Shown here: positions 15,699-23,578 of the stretch, piece by piece
How positions within the stretch are numbered: the stretch's first letter is position 1
How the letters are laid out: each line of letters begins with the position of its first letter
Assembly (NCBI GenBank): GCA_947627255.1
Contig: CANQVI010000008.1
Span: forward strand, 1 to 42,047
DNA from: an uncultured Clostridia bacterium
Lineage (GTDB): Bacteria; Bacillota; Clostridia; TANB77; CAG-465
DNA length: 42,047 bases
Reading direction: 5' to 3'
Translations under genes and position numbers: made by a program
The notes under the pieces: model-generated
What the model was told of the DNA's origin: nothing
What the model saw: only the letters and a program-made list of their open reading frames with translations
Databases searched by the model: none

Positions 15699-15730
15699 TG
15701 AAACTTTTTTACAATTTATTTTATCTATAT
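15699..15730 (+). promoter_or_regulatory. ECF-type autoregulatory promoter of the sigma gene
   Basis: TGAAAC, 19 bases, then TCTATAT, about 34 bases before the TTG start of the ECF sigma gene. ECF factors commonly transcribe their own operon from a TGAAAC-type -35 box. Confidence 0.55.
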
Positions 15731-15763
15731 AATTGACAGACCAATAATAAGGGGGTGTATATA

Positions 15764-16291
15764 TTGGATAACAATATAATAAAAAAGGCTATCAATAAGG
15801 ATAAAGATGCTTTTATAGAAATTATGAAATCTGTTGAAAAAAAGTTGTATATAATAGCTAAACTAAAATTAAATAACTATGAAGATATTAAAGATATTAT
15901 TCAAGAAACAATAGTTGAAAGCTATAAAAACATACAACAAGTAAGAGACCCAGAAAAATTTGAAAGTTGGATTACATCAATTCTTATTAACAAATGCAAT
16001 AAATTTTATAAAGACCAAAACAATTATAATAATATTCCATATGATGATAATGAGCCAGATATAGAAAATCATTTTAATATTATTGAAGATAAAATTGATT
16101 TTTTTAACTTGTTAAAATTATTAGGAAACTCTGAAAAAGAAATATTTACTTTATACTATGTAAATAATTACACTACTGCTGAAATATCTAGTATATTAAG
16201 CATTAATGAAAACACTATAAAAACAAAATTAAGAAGGTCTAGAGAAAAAATTAAAGAATATTTAGAAAGAGGTGATAAAAATGAATTTTAA
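15764..16291 (+). CDS. ECF RNA polymerase sigma factor
   Basis: This is an extracytoplasmic-function sigma-70 factor of 175 residues. Region 2 runs from D-K-D-A-F-I-E through D-I-I-Q-E-T-I-V-E-S-Y-K and F-E-S-W-I-T-S-I-L-I-N-K-C; region 4 has E-K-E-I-F-T-L-Y-Y-V-N-N-Y-T-T-A-E-I-S and the recognition helix N-E-N-T-I-K-T-K-L-R-R-S-R. I place the start at TTG 15764, six bases after GGGGGTG; a GTG at 15755 overlaps that site. The stop overlaps the anti-sigma start by 11 bases. An ECF-type promoter precedes it, so autoregulation is likely. No zinc-binding anti-sigma domain or protease partner is next to it. Confidence 0.95.
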   Translation: MDNNIIKKAINKDKDAFIEIMKSVEKKLYIIAKLKLNNYEDIKDIIQETIVESYKNIQQVRDPEKFESWITSILINKCNKFYKDQNNYNNIPYDDNEPDIENHFNIIEDKIDFFNLLKLLGNSEKEIFTLYYVNNYTTAEISSILSINENTIKTKLRRSREKIKEYLERGDKNEF

Positions 16292-17108
16292 TGATAATGA
16301 CATAGACAAAATTATAAAAGATAGTATAGAAAAAGTCGAACTACCAGAAGAAATTTTCAAAGAAGCATACAATAATTTAGAAAATAAGAAAAATAGTACA
16401 ATAATTTTCAAATTTTCAATTGGAATTGCCGCTGTAGTAATAGCAATATTTTTAGTAATATTAAGTATTAAAACTAACAATAAAGAAGATAACTATACAC
16501 CTGATATTAATGGATCAACAGAAGAAATACAATCAGAACTACCAATAGCTTCATATACTATAGATGAATCAGGAGATTCTTATCAGCCAATAATAAATCA
16601 TTTAAGTTCACCTTTAGGAATGACTTTAATTGAAGAAGACTCACAATTTGTAGGTATTGTAAAAGTCAAAAAAATATCAGGATATACTAATTATTTAAAA
16701 GAACAAGATATGTATAGTAGAACACCTTTTATAATATCTGAAGTTGAAATTGAAAAAGTATATAAAGGAGATTTAAGTGGTACAATAAACATTGCTTCTT
16801 ATGGTGGCGTAATATCAATAAGTGATTATGAAAAGGCATTATTAGATGGTCAGACTCTTCCTTCTCGTTATAAAGATTTTACAGAAGAAGAAAAGAAAAA
16901 TACATATGTAAATATTATAAATTCTATCACTATGAGTACACTAGAGCCAGAAGTTGGAAAATACTATTTAGTATTTATGAATTATAGTAAAAATTTAGAT
17001 TGCTATCAAGTACTAGATGATTTAATATATGAGTATGATATAGAAAATAATAAAACTAAAAATACATATACTAATGAATGGGAAAATTATGAATTTGGGA
17101 AAAAATAA
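16281..17108 (+). CDS. membrane anti-sigma factor-like protein
   Basis: The gene directly follows and overlaps the ECF sigma gene, the usual place for its anti-sigma factor. The 275 residues begin with a helical cytoplasmic segment of about 40 residues (N-D-I-D-K-I-I-K-D-S, then L-P-E-E-I-F-K-E-A-Y). One membrane helix follows (about 41-63), then an extracytoplasmic domain of about 210 residues. The zinc-finger HxxxCxxC motif of many anti-sigma proteins is absent. The outer domain contains V-Y-K-G-D-L-S-G-T-I-N-I-A-S-Y-G-G, matching the 229-residue protein at 10368-11057. I use the ATG at 16281 with AGAGGTG upstream; a GTG at 16272 is part of that site. Anti-sigma function is inferred from position and topology. 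Confidence 0.75.
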   Translation: MNFNDNDIDKIIKDSIEKVELPEEIFKEAYNNLENKKNSTIIFKFSIGIAAVVIAIFLVILSIKTNNKEDNYTPDINGSTEEIQSELPIASYTIDESGDSYQPIINHLSSPLGMTLIEEDSQFVGIVKVKKISGYTNYLKEQDMYSRTPFIISEVEIEKVYKGDLSGTINIASYGGVISISDYEKALLDGQTLPSRYKDFTEEEKKNTYVNIINSITMSTLEPEVGKYYLVFMNYSKNLDCYQVLDDLIYEYDIENNKTKNTYTNEWENYEFGKK

Positions 17109-17168
17109 AGAAGATTATTATAGAGGCTACTTCTTAGGTAGCTTCTATTTCATCTTCTTTATTTTTTA
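17104..17168. terminator. bidirectional terminator after the sigma operon
   Basis: AATAAAGAAGAT and ATCTTCTTTATT form an outer stem around a second inner hairpin (GGCTAC / GTAGCT), with a T run on the plus strand. It lies between the converging anti-sigma and SNF2 genes. Confidence 0.75.
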
Positions 17169-17171
17169 CTT

Positions 17172-20100
17172 TTATTCAAATAAATCTAACAATTCTTCTT
17201 GTGTCATATGAGATATAAATGTTTCACCAGATTTTATCACTGATTCTGTTAAATCTCTTTTCTTATCTTGTAGTTTTTGTATTTTTTCTTCAATACTATT
17301 TTCAGTAATTAACTTAAATACTTGAACATTATTTCTTTGACCTATTCTATAAGCTCTATCTGTTGCTTGATTTTGTGCAGATAAATTCCACCAAGGATCA
17401 AAATGTATTACCATATCTGCCCCTGTAAGGTTAAGTCCTGTTCCACCAGCTTTAAGTGATATTAAAAATACCTTTATATTATCATCTTTATTAAATTCAT
17501 CTACCATTTCAATTCTAGTATCTACTTTAGTTTGACCTGTAAGAATTGAATATTCTATTCCTCTTTTTTCAAGTTCAGGTACTAATATGTCAAACATAGA
17601 TGTAAACCCTGAAAATAGTAATATTTTATGTTTTGAAGCAATAGCTCCTTCAATTATATCTAAACATTGATTTAACTTTGAGCTTTCGCCAGAATAATTT
17701 TCTAAAAATAACTGTGGATGACAGCATATTTGTCTAAGTCTAGTTATTAATGACAATATTTTAAATTTACTTTTTTCAAATCCATTAGACTCAATTTCTT
17801 GTCTCATCTTAACTTTAGCAAGTGCTAAATATGAATTATATAGTTTTTGTTGTTCATCATCCATTTTACTATACATTATTTGCTCTGTCTTATCTGGTAA
17901 TTCTTTTAATACGTCCTTTTTAATACGTCTTAATACAAATGGTGCAACTAATTTTTGTAGTCTTTCCATAGTCAAATTGTCATTTTCTTTTATTATTGCT
18001 GTTTCAAATTCATCTTTAAATTTCTTATATGTGTATAAATAGCCTGGCATAATAAAATCAAAAATTGACCAAAGCTCTGCTAAAGAATTTTCAATAGGTG
18101 TTCCTGTAAGAGCAAATCTTACCTCACTTTTTAAATCTTTTAATGCTTTTGCATTTTTAGTATTATTATTTTTTATATATTGAGCTTCATCAGCAATAAC
18201 ATATTTGAATTTAAAGTTTTTGTATTTTTCTATATCACGTTTTAATAAATCATACGAAGTAATTACAACATCATAATTATTTATTTGACTTATTAAATTT
18301 TCTCTTTGATCAGCATTACCTGAAATTATAAGTGTTCTTATCTCATTAGAAAATCTTTTTATTTCCTTTTCCCAGTTTATATATAAAGAGCTTGGACATA
18401 CAACTATAGATGTTTTTTCAGTTGATTTTTTTTCATCTAATAAAAGAGCAATTATTTGAATAGTTTTTCCAAGTCCCATATCATCTGCAAGTATACCACC
18501 AAATCCATATTTTTCTAATGTTTTAAGCCAATTAAATCCTGTCTTTTGATATTCTCTTAATACACCTTTTAATTCCTGTGGCTCTTCAAATTTAACATCT
18601 TCTATATTCTTTATATTTCTAACTATCTCTTTAAAATTATTATCTAAATTTATAGTTATATCTGAATTATTAATTTTAGCTAAATTATCTAAATATAATG
18701 CTCTATATTTAGGAATATCTACTTTTCCAGATACAATATCTTTTTCTGTTATATTCAAAGTCTTAGCTAAATTAACTAAAGTTCCTATTCCATTAGAATC
18801 AATATTAATAAATGTTCCATTTTTTAATCTATAATATTTCTTTCTTAGTTTATATCTTTTAAATATATCTTTAAGTTCATTTTCATCCAGTCCTAATTCT
18901 TTAAAGTCTATTTCTAAGAAGTTATTTTCTATTCTAACACCCATATTAAATGTTTTTTGGCTTATTATTTGCCTATTTTTAAGTTTATCTGTAACTAGTA
19001 CTTCAAACTTTTCCATAAACTTATCTATACCTTCTGTTAAGAAAGTATAAATATCATCTTCATTTGAAAGATATATAATATGCTTCTTAAAGTTAATTAC
19101 AAAATTATACATCTTAAATAATTCCTTTGCTCTAGCTTCTTCAATAATGTTTCTATTACAAGAAACTTCTAAGTCTTTATCAAAAGGATTAAATTCATCA
19201 TTACCATAGCAAAATTTTACTTCTGCTATTATATTTCCCTTATTATCTATATCTAAAAATAGCTTTGTTCCTAATTTTTCTGCTTTATATTTTTCTAATA
19301 TTCCGTTTTCAATTATTAAATTTGTACTATCTTTTAAAGCTGGTATTACATACTCACAAAAACTAGTTGCACTATTTTTAGAAATAGTTATTTTTCCTTC
19401 TGGGTCTTCTGATAACTTTTCAAGTAATGGAAGTACCTTTGTTTTAAATTCATTTGAACATCTATGCAATTTATCCTTATATAGTATATATGAATAATCT
19501 TGCCCTTCAAATACATAGTATTTATCGCTATTACTAATTACATATAGTCCCTTTTCTTGTGCGTCAATTATTTCTATATCAAAAGAAGGGTCGCTATTTT
19601 CCAAAGTCACTACTCCATATGCTTTTTCATAATCATAGTTTTCTATTGATAATTTTTGCCCGTCTAATATATCAAAAATTTCATCTAATAATGAATATTT
19701 TAATTTAAAATTTGTTCTATATCTCTTATTTACAGTAAAATGATAAGTTCCTAATTTAGAAAATTCGTTATATTCTAATGCTTTAGCAACTATAAGTTTA
19801 GCAAGTGGCTTAGAATCTTTTTCAAATGATTCTATAGAATGTTTAAATTCTAACTCCTTACCATATTTGCATATATTTCCTTTTTGTACATCTTCACTAA
19901 ATTTGTACAAATCTCTTAATATATACATTCTATCTTTTCCAACTTTAAATGATATTTCTAAATCCTTTTTCATTTCATCTACAAGATGGAGATTTGCCTC
20001 TATTCTTACAGTTTCTTTATCTATATTTCTATTTAATTCGAGATTTTCATAATAGGCCATAAGTCCATTATTCTCTCTTTGTTCATTTATTTTATCTTTA

Positions 20101-20468
20101 TATGATTTGTTTTCAACTACATCATCGTCAATATCTGCAGATTCACTATTTTTTACATAGTTAATATATGAAGCCTCATTAATATACATATCAAAAATCA
20201 TTGCTACAACATGCTTACAAGGAGTTTCCTTCTTCATAGATGATGGGCATTCACATTTATATGATAGTACTCCATTTATTTTCTTTATTTCTACTTCATA
20301 AATATATGTACCTTCTACATATGCTTTAGCAATATAATTGTTCTCAGATACAAAATTAAAATCTGCTACTTTTACTCTATTTTGTTCAAAGTATTTTTTT
20401 CCTCTATTTGTTACTTCATTTCCAGCTTCAAATAATATATTATTTATTTCTTCTGCATTTATTAACAT
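17172..20468 (-). CDS. SWIM zinc-finger SNF2-family helicase-like ATPase
   Basis: This SNF2-type DNA translocase has 1098 residues from the ATG at 20468. A SWIM zinc finger at about residues 72-86 reads C-E-C-P ... P-C-K-H-V-V-A. A long bacterial SNF2-associated region follows. The motor domain has D-D-M-G-L-G-K-T-I-Q (motif I), V-I-A-D-E-A-Q-Y-I-K-N (motif II), L-T-G-T-P-I-E-N-S, and in the second lobe L-K-A-G-G-T-G-L-N-L-T-G-A-D and D-R-A-Y-R-I-G-Q. The start is fixed by the promoter: its transcript should begin within a few bases of the upstream ATG at 20513, so the ATG behind AGGAGATG is the usable one. The bacterial role is probably RNA polymerase recycling or DNA repair; which one is not shown. 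Confidence 0.9.
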   Translation of the reverse strand: MLINAEEINNILFEAGNEVTNRGKKYFEQNRVKVADFNFVSENNYIAKAYVEGTYIYEVEIKKINGVLSYKCECPSSMKKETPCKHVVAMIFDMYINEASYINYVKNSESADIDDDVVENKSYKDKINEQRENNGLMAYYENLELNRNIDKETVRIEANLHLVDEMKKDLEISFKVGKDRMYILRDLYKFSEDVQKGNICKYGKELEFKHSIESFEKDSKPLAKLIVAKALEYNEFSKLGTYHFTVNKRYRTNFKLKYSLLDEIFDILDGQKLSIENYDYEKAYGVVTLENSDPSFDIEIIDAQEKGLYVISNSDKYYVFEGQDYSYILYKDKLHRCSNEFKTKVLPLLEKLSEDPEGKITISKNSATSFCEYVIPALKDSTNLIIENGILEKYKAEKLGTKLFLDIDNKGNIIAEVKFCYGNDEFNPFDKDLEVSCNRNIIEEARAKELFKMYNFVINFKKHIIYLSNEDDIYTFLTEGIDKFMEKFEVLVTDKLKNRQIISQKTFNMGVRIENNFLEIDFKELGLDENELKDIFKRYKLRKKYYRLKNGTFINIDSNGIGTLVNLAKTLNITEKDIVSGKVDIPKYRALYLDNLAKINNSDITINLDNNFKEIVRNIKNIEDVKFEEPQELKGVLREYQKTGFNWLKTLEKYGFGGILADDMGLGKTIQIIALLLDEKKSTEKTSIVVCPSSLYINWEKEIKRFSNEIRTLIISGNADQRENLISQINNYDVVITSYDLLKRDIEKYKNFKFKYVIADEAQYIKNNNTKNAKALKDLKSEVRFALTGTPIENSLAELWSIFDFIMPGYLYTYKKFKDEFETAIIKENDNLTMERLQKLVAPFVLRRIKKDVLKELPDKTEQIMYSKMDDEQQKLYNSYLALAKVKMRQEIESNGFEKSKFKILSLITRLRQICCHPQLFLENYSGESSKLNQCLDIIEGAIASKHKILLFSGFTSMFDILVPELEKRGIEYSILTGQTKVDTRIEMVDEFNKDDNIKVFLISLKAGGTGLNLTGADMVIHFDPWWNLSAQNQATDRAYRIGQRNNVQVFKLITENSIEEKIQKLQDKKRDLTESVIKSGETFISHMTQEELLDLFE

Positions 20469-20521
20469 CTTTTCATCTCCTAATTTAAACTTATCATATA
20501 AGAACATTTCCAATAAAATAT

Positions 20522-20550
20522 ATTATACTATATTTTGACCCATTTGTGAA
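20522..20550 (-). promoter_or_regulatory. sigma-A promoter of the SNF2 gene
   Basis: TTCACA, 17 bases and TATAAT on the minus strand. The same box pair and spacing appear before the GH18 gene. Confidence 0.65.
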
Positions 20551-20566
20551 GTTTTATGTCAAAAAA

Positions 20567-20594
20567 ATATCCTAAGTTTATACACTTAGGATAT
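20567..20594 (-). terminator. terminator of the GH18 gene
   Basis: On the minus strand ATATCCTAAGT and ACTTAGGATAT pair around six bases and are followed by seven Ts, right after the GH18 stop codon. Confidence 0.9.
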
Positions 20595-20598
20595 TCTT

Positions 20599-22230
20599 TT
20601 ATTTTAATTTTTCTTTTAATACCTGCCATATATCATCTGTTTCAAATCCTTTTTGCCAAGCAGTTATTCCTCCAAGATTATATTTATTTACAAGTTCTGC
20701 TCTCTTACCCATTGAATATGCATCTTCAATCCATAATTTGTAAGTAATATCATCTTGTTTTGTTTCAACATAATTTTGTCCTGATACTTCATCAACAGTT
20801 GGTGTTAGTCCATATTTTTCTATAAATTCATTTGAATTATTCATACTATACACATTTGTTGAGAAAGTTCCATCACTATTAATCTTCCATAATCTAGTAT
20901 AAAAAGGTACACCAAGTATTATCTTAGAAGGATCTACATCTGAATCATTTATTAAAGACTCTATTCTACCTTCTGTCCAAGCAATCTCAGAAATTGATCC
21001 TGCCTCTTTAGACCATTCACCTCTTTGGTCATATCCCATAAACATTAAATAGTCACAGGCTTTTCCAACACCCTTTCTATCAATATAACTTGTAAAATAA
21101 ACATCAACTGACAACTTAGCACCTACTGACTTTACAACAGGATATAATTCTCTTAAAAATTGAGTATATAGATATTTATCTTCCTCTTTCATATTTTCGA
21201 AATCAATATTGATACCATCTAGTTTATTATCTTGTATAATTCCAACTATGTTCTTGATTAATTCTTCTCTTTCTCTTTCACTATTTACTATTTTAGAAGT
21301 TATTTCTTTACCATTAATATCTTCTGAATCAAAACTATTAGTTATTATAGGCCAAATCTGATATCCGTTTTCCTTTGCCTTTTTATAATAGTCTTTATCA
21401 TATTTTATAGTAATTGCACCACTTTCACCTTCCAAAGAATACCAAGTTGGCATTACTACATTTACTCCATCTATTTTATCTCCTAGTTTTTCTAAGTCGC
21501 TTCCATATTGCCAGAACATAATCATTTTTTCATTTACGTTGTTATTATTGTTTTCATTTTCCTCATTATTTTCTTTATTTAAAGTTACAGCAGCTTTTTC
21601 TATATATCCAATTTTTCCAGAGTCTGTTTTTACTTTATACCATCTATTATGTTTTAAACTATCTACATATACGTTTACTGTATTTTCTTTATTTAATACT
21701 TCTATTATCTCAGATTTTGTATTTATATCACTATATAAATTTACTTGATTATAATTTAAATTTATATCATTTAAATCTTTTTTATCAATAGAAATTGTAT
21801 TAGTTTCTTTATCATATTCGCTCTTTATATTATATATATCTTTAATAGTTGAAAGCTCAAGATATATTTCATCACCTACACTTCTAGGAGCATTTAGAAG
21901 GTCATATTCTTCAAGATTTTTAGTTGCTTTTTTATCTCCAACTTTAAACTTATATAAATAATCTTCATTTGTAATTATAATTTTTTTAGTAGCTTCATCA
22001 TAAAATATATTTTCATCTATAAAGCCAGATATTGTATCTAAAGATATATATATATTATCATTTTCAACAAAAGGATTATATTTTTTATCTATGTTATCTC
22101 CAAATATTATTAGCTTTGAACTAGTATTATTATTCTTTTCTTCTTCTTTATTATTTAAAATGAAAAATAACCCTGCAACAACTGCAAGTATTATTATGCA
22201 TTTTATTACATTTAACATTATATTTTTCAT
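20599..22230 (-). CDS. membrane-anchored SH3 / GH18 glycosidase
   Basis: A 543-residue wall enzyme of the YaaH/SleL-like GH18 group. It has an N-terminal membrane anchor (about 5-24) and a copper-amine-oxidase-N-like region with two similar halves (about 40-150). A bacterial SH3 domain (about 162-212) has W-Y-K-V-K-T-D-S-G-K-I-G-Y-I. After an Asn-rich linker comes the GH18 barrel (about 240-543). The catalytic motif is D-G-I-N-I-D-F-E with Glu at 345; Asn replaces one Asp of the chitinase DxxDxDxE pattern, as in spore cortex-lytic relatives. The start is the ATG at 22230, because the promoter would begin transcripts downstream of the ATG at 22257. Likely substrate: N-acetylglucosamine links of peptidoglycan, perhaps spore cortex. 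Confidence 0.88.
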   Translation of the reverse strand: MKNIMLNVIKCIIILAVVAGLFFILNNKEEEKNNNTSSKLIIFGDNIDKKYNPFVENDNIYISLDTISGFIDENIFYDEATKKIIITNEDYLYKFKVGDKKATKNLEEYDLLNAPRSVGDEIYLELSTIKDIYNIKSEYDKETNTISIDKKDLNDINLNYNQVNLYSDINTKSEIIEVLNKENTVNVYVDSLKHNRWYKVKTDSGKIGYIEKAAVTLNKENNEENENNNNNVNEKMIMFWQYGSDLEKLGDKIDGVNVVMPTWYSLEGESGAITIKYDKDYYKKAKENGYQIWPIITNSFDSEDINGKEITSKIVNSEREREELIKNIVGIIQDNKLDGINIDFENMKEEDKYLYTQFLRELYPVVKSVGAKLSVDVYFTSYIDRKGVGKACDYLMFMGYDQRGEWSKEAGSISEIAWTEGRIESLINDSDVDPSKIILGVPFYTRLWKINSDGTFSTNVYSMNNSNEFIEKYGLTPTVDEVSGQNYVETKQDDITYKLWIEDAYSMGKRAELVNKYNLGGITAWQKGFETDDIWQVLKEKLK

Positions 22231-22255
22231 AAAATTACCCCTATTACATATGTCC

Positions 22256-22284
22256 ATTATACTATAAAACGAAATTTTTGTGAA
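22256..22284 (-). promoter_or_regulatory. sigma-A promoter of the GH18 gene
   Basis: TTCACA, 17 bases and TATAAT on the minus strand, about 26 bases before the chosen start codon. Confidence 0.65.
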
Positions 22285-22331
22285 TAAGTTACACAGATAT
22301 TATTAATTAATATTTTATATAATAACTAAAA

Positions 22332-22352
22332 GGCAGAGTAAAAAACTCTGCC
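22332..22352 (-). terminator. terminator of the alr-ddl operon
   Basis: On the minus strand GGCAGAGT and ACTCTGCC pair around five bases, followed by TTTTAGTT, six bases past the ddl stop. Confidence 0.85.
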
Positions 22353-22357
22353 CAATA

Positions 22358-23563
22358 TTATTTTTTAGCTGTCATATTCAATATATTAACATCTGTTGAA
22401 TAAGTAATTTTATCTCTTTTATCTTTTCTTTTAATAGCATATCTAATAGCTTTATCTAAAAGTTCTGAGAATTCTACTCCTTTTGGTTGCCACAAATAAA
22501 AAGATAGAGAGCCAGGTATTGTATTTATTTCATTTACATAGATTTTATTATTATCTCCATCTATAATAAAATCTATTCTTGAAATTCCTTCACAGTTTAA
22601 TATTTTAAATGTTTCTCTTGCTAGATTATATATTTCATCTTCTTGTGATTTTGTAAGGTCAGCAGGTATTTTTCTTGTTAAAGATGCCATTCCAGAAGAT
22701 TTACCACCAAATTTTGCACCACTTTTAGCTCCAAGTTTTGAAAGTTTTCCACCTTTTGCTCCTTCGCCCATATATTTATCTTTGTAACTTAAAATTTCAT
22801 CATTTTTTATTGGTTCTTCTAAAACAGATACTTCTTGAGATGAGAAATTACCAACTACAGAGCAATTAATTTCTCTAATATTAGTAACACATCTTTCAAT
22901 TAGAACACTATCACAAAATTCAAATACATTTTGCAGTTTTGATACAAATTCATCTTTTTCTTTTACAACTTCTATTCCAACGCTAGAGCCTAAATTTGCA
23001 GGTTTTACTATTATTGGTAATTTAAGTTTTCTAGTAACTTTCTCATATGCTTTTTCAGCATCCTCTTCAAACTCTGCTACATTTAATGTCTCATATTCTA
23101 CTACTGGTAATTTTGAAGCTTCAAGTACCTTTTTAAATATTATTTTATTCATTCCAACTGCTGATGAACAAACATCACATCCAACATATGGAATATTATA
23201 CATTTCCAAAAATCCTTCTAAAGTACCATCTTCTACATTTAAACCATGTACTACTGGAAAAGCAATATCTATTTTAGCTAAAACTTTTTTAAATATTCCT
23301 CTTTTTAAATTAACAATTAAACTTGTTCCTTCATGTGTAAAATATACCTCATTACTTAATCTTTTTACTTCGTCTAAATCTTTATATTCTTCTACTCTTG
23401 TTAATAATTCTGATGTATAAAATCTATTGTCCTTAGATATGTATATTGGTACAATATCATATTTCTCCCTATCTAAATTTTCAATAACTTGAAGAGCTGA
23501 TATTATTGATACTTCATGTTCAACACTTTTTCCTCCAAAAAATACTCCTATAACTGTTTTCAT
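22358..23563 (-). CDS. ddl: D-alanine--D-alanine ligase
   Basis: Ddl joins two D-alanines for the peptidoglycan stem peptide. The 401-residue ATP-grasp enzyme shows F-F-G-G-K-S-V-E-H-E-V-S at residues 8-19, V-V-H-G-L-N-V-E-D-G-T-L-E-G at about 104-117, I-V-K-P-A-N-L-G-S-S-V-G at 185-196 and V-N-E-I-N-T-I-P-G at 343-351. The omega loop Y-K-D-K-Y agrees with D-Ala-D-Ala rather than D-Ala-D-Lac specificity. Right after it lies an unusual insertion at about 266-293, rich in Gly, Lys, Ser and Ala, which makes the protein longer than most Ddl (about 350-370). It is last in the alr-hydrolase-murF-ddl operon, 15 bases after murF. Confidence 0.95.
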   Translation of the reverse strand: MKTVIGVFFGGKSVEHEVSIISALQVIENLDREKYDIVPIYISKDNRFYTSELLTRVEEYKDLDEVKRLSNEVYFTHEGTSLIVNLKRGIFKKVLAKIDIAFPVVHGLNVEDGTLEGFLEMYNIPYVGCDVCSSAVGMNKIIFKKVLEASKLPVVEYETLNVAEFEEDAEKAYEKVTRKLKLPIIVKPANLGSSVGIEVVKEKDEFVSKLQNVFEFCDSVLIERCVTNIREINCSVVGNFSSQEVSVLEEPIKNDEILSYKDKYMGEGAKGGKLSKLGAKSGAKFGGKSSGMASLTRKIPADLTKSQEDEIYNLARETFKILNCEGISRIDFIIDGDNNKIYVNEINTIPGSLSFYLWQPKGVEFSELLDKAIRYAIKRKDKRDKITYSTDVNILNMTAKK

Positions 23564-23578
23564 ATTAATACTTCCTTT

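Larger units (their letters stand above)
15201..15710. repeat. 510-bp regulatory cassette, copy 2 (direct repeat)
   Basis: This is the second copy of the stretch at 11709-12217, in the same orientation. It fills almost all of the 575-base gap between the 791-residue gene and the sigma gene. All internal elements are kept: leader ORF, sigma-A promoter, ATCAGA repeats, leftward ECF-type promoter. The offset is 3494 bases across the core. Recombination between the copies would delete the 167- and 791-residue genes. Confidence 0.93.

Noticed and set aside
11709-15710. The direct repeats as ends of a transposon or integron.
   Set aside because: No transposase or integrase lies between them, the ends lack inverted repeats, and I see no target-site duplication. 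The content is regulatory.
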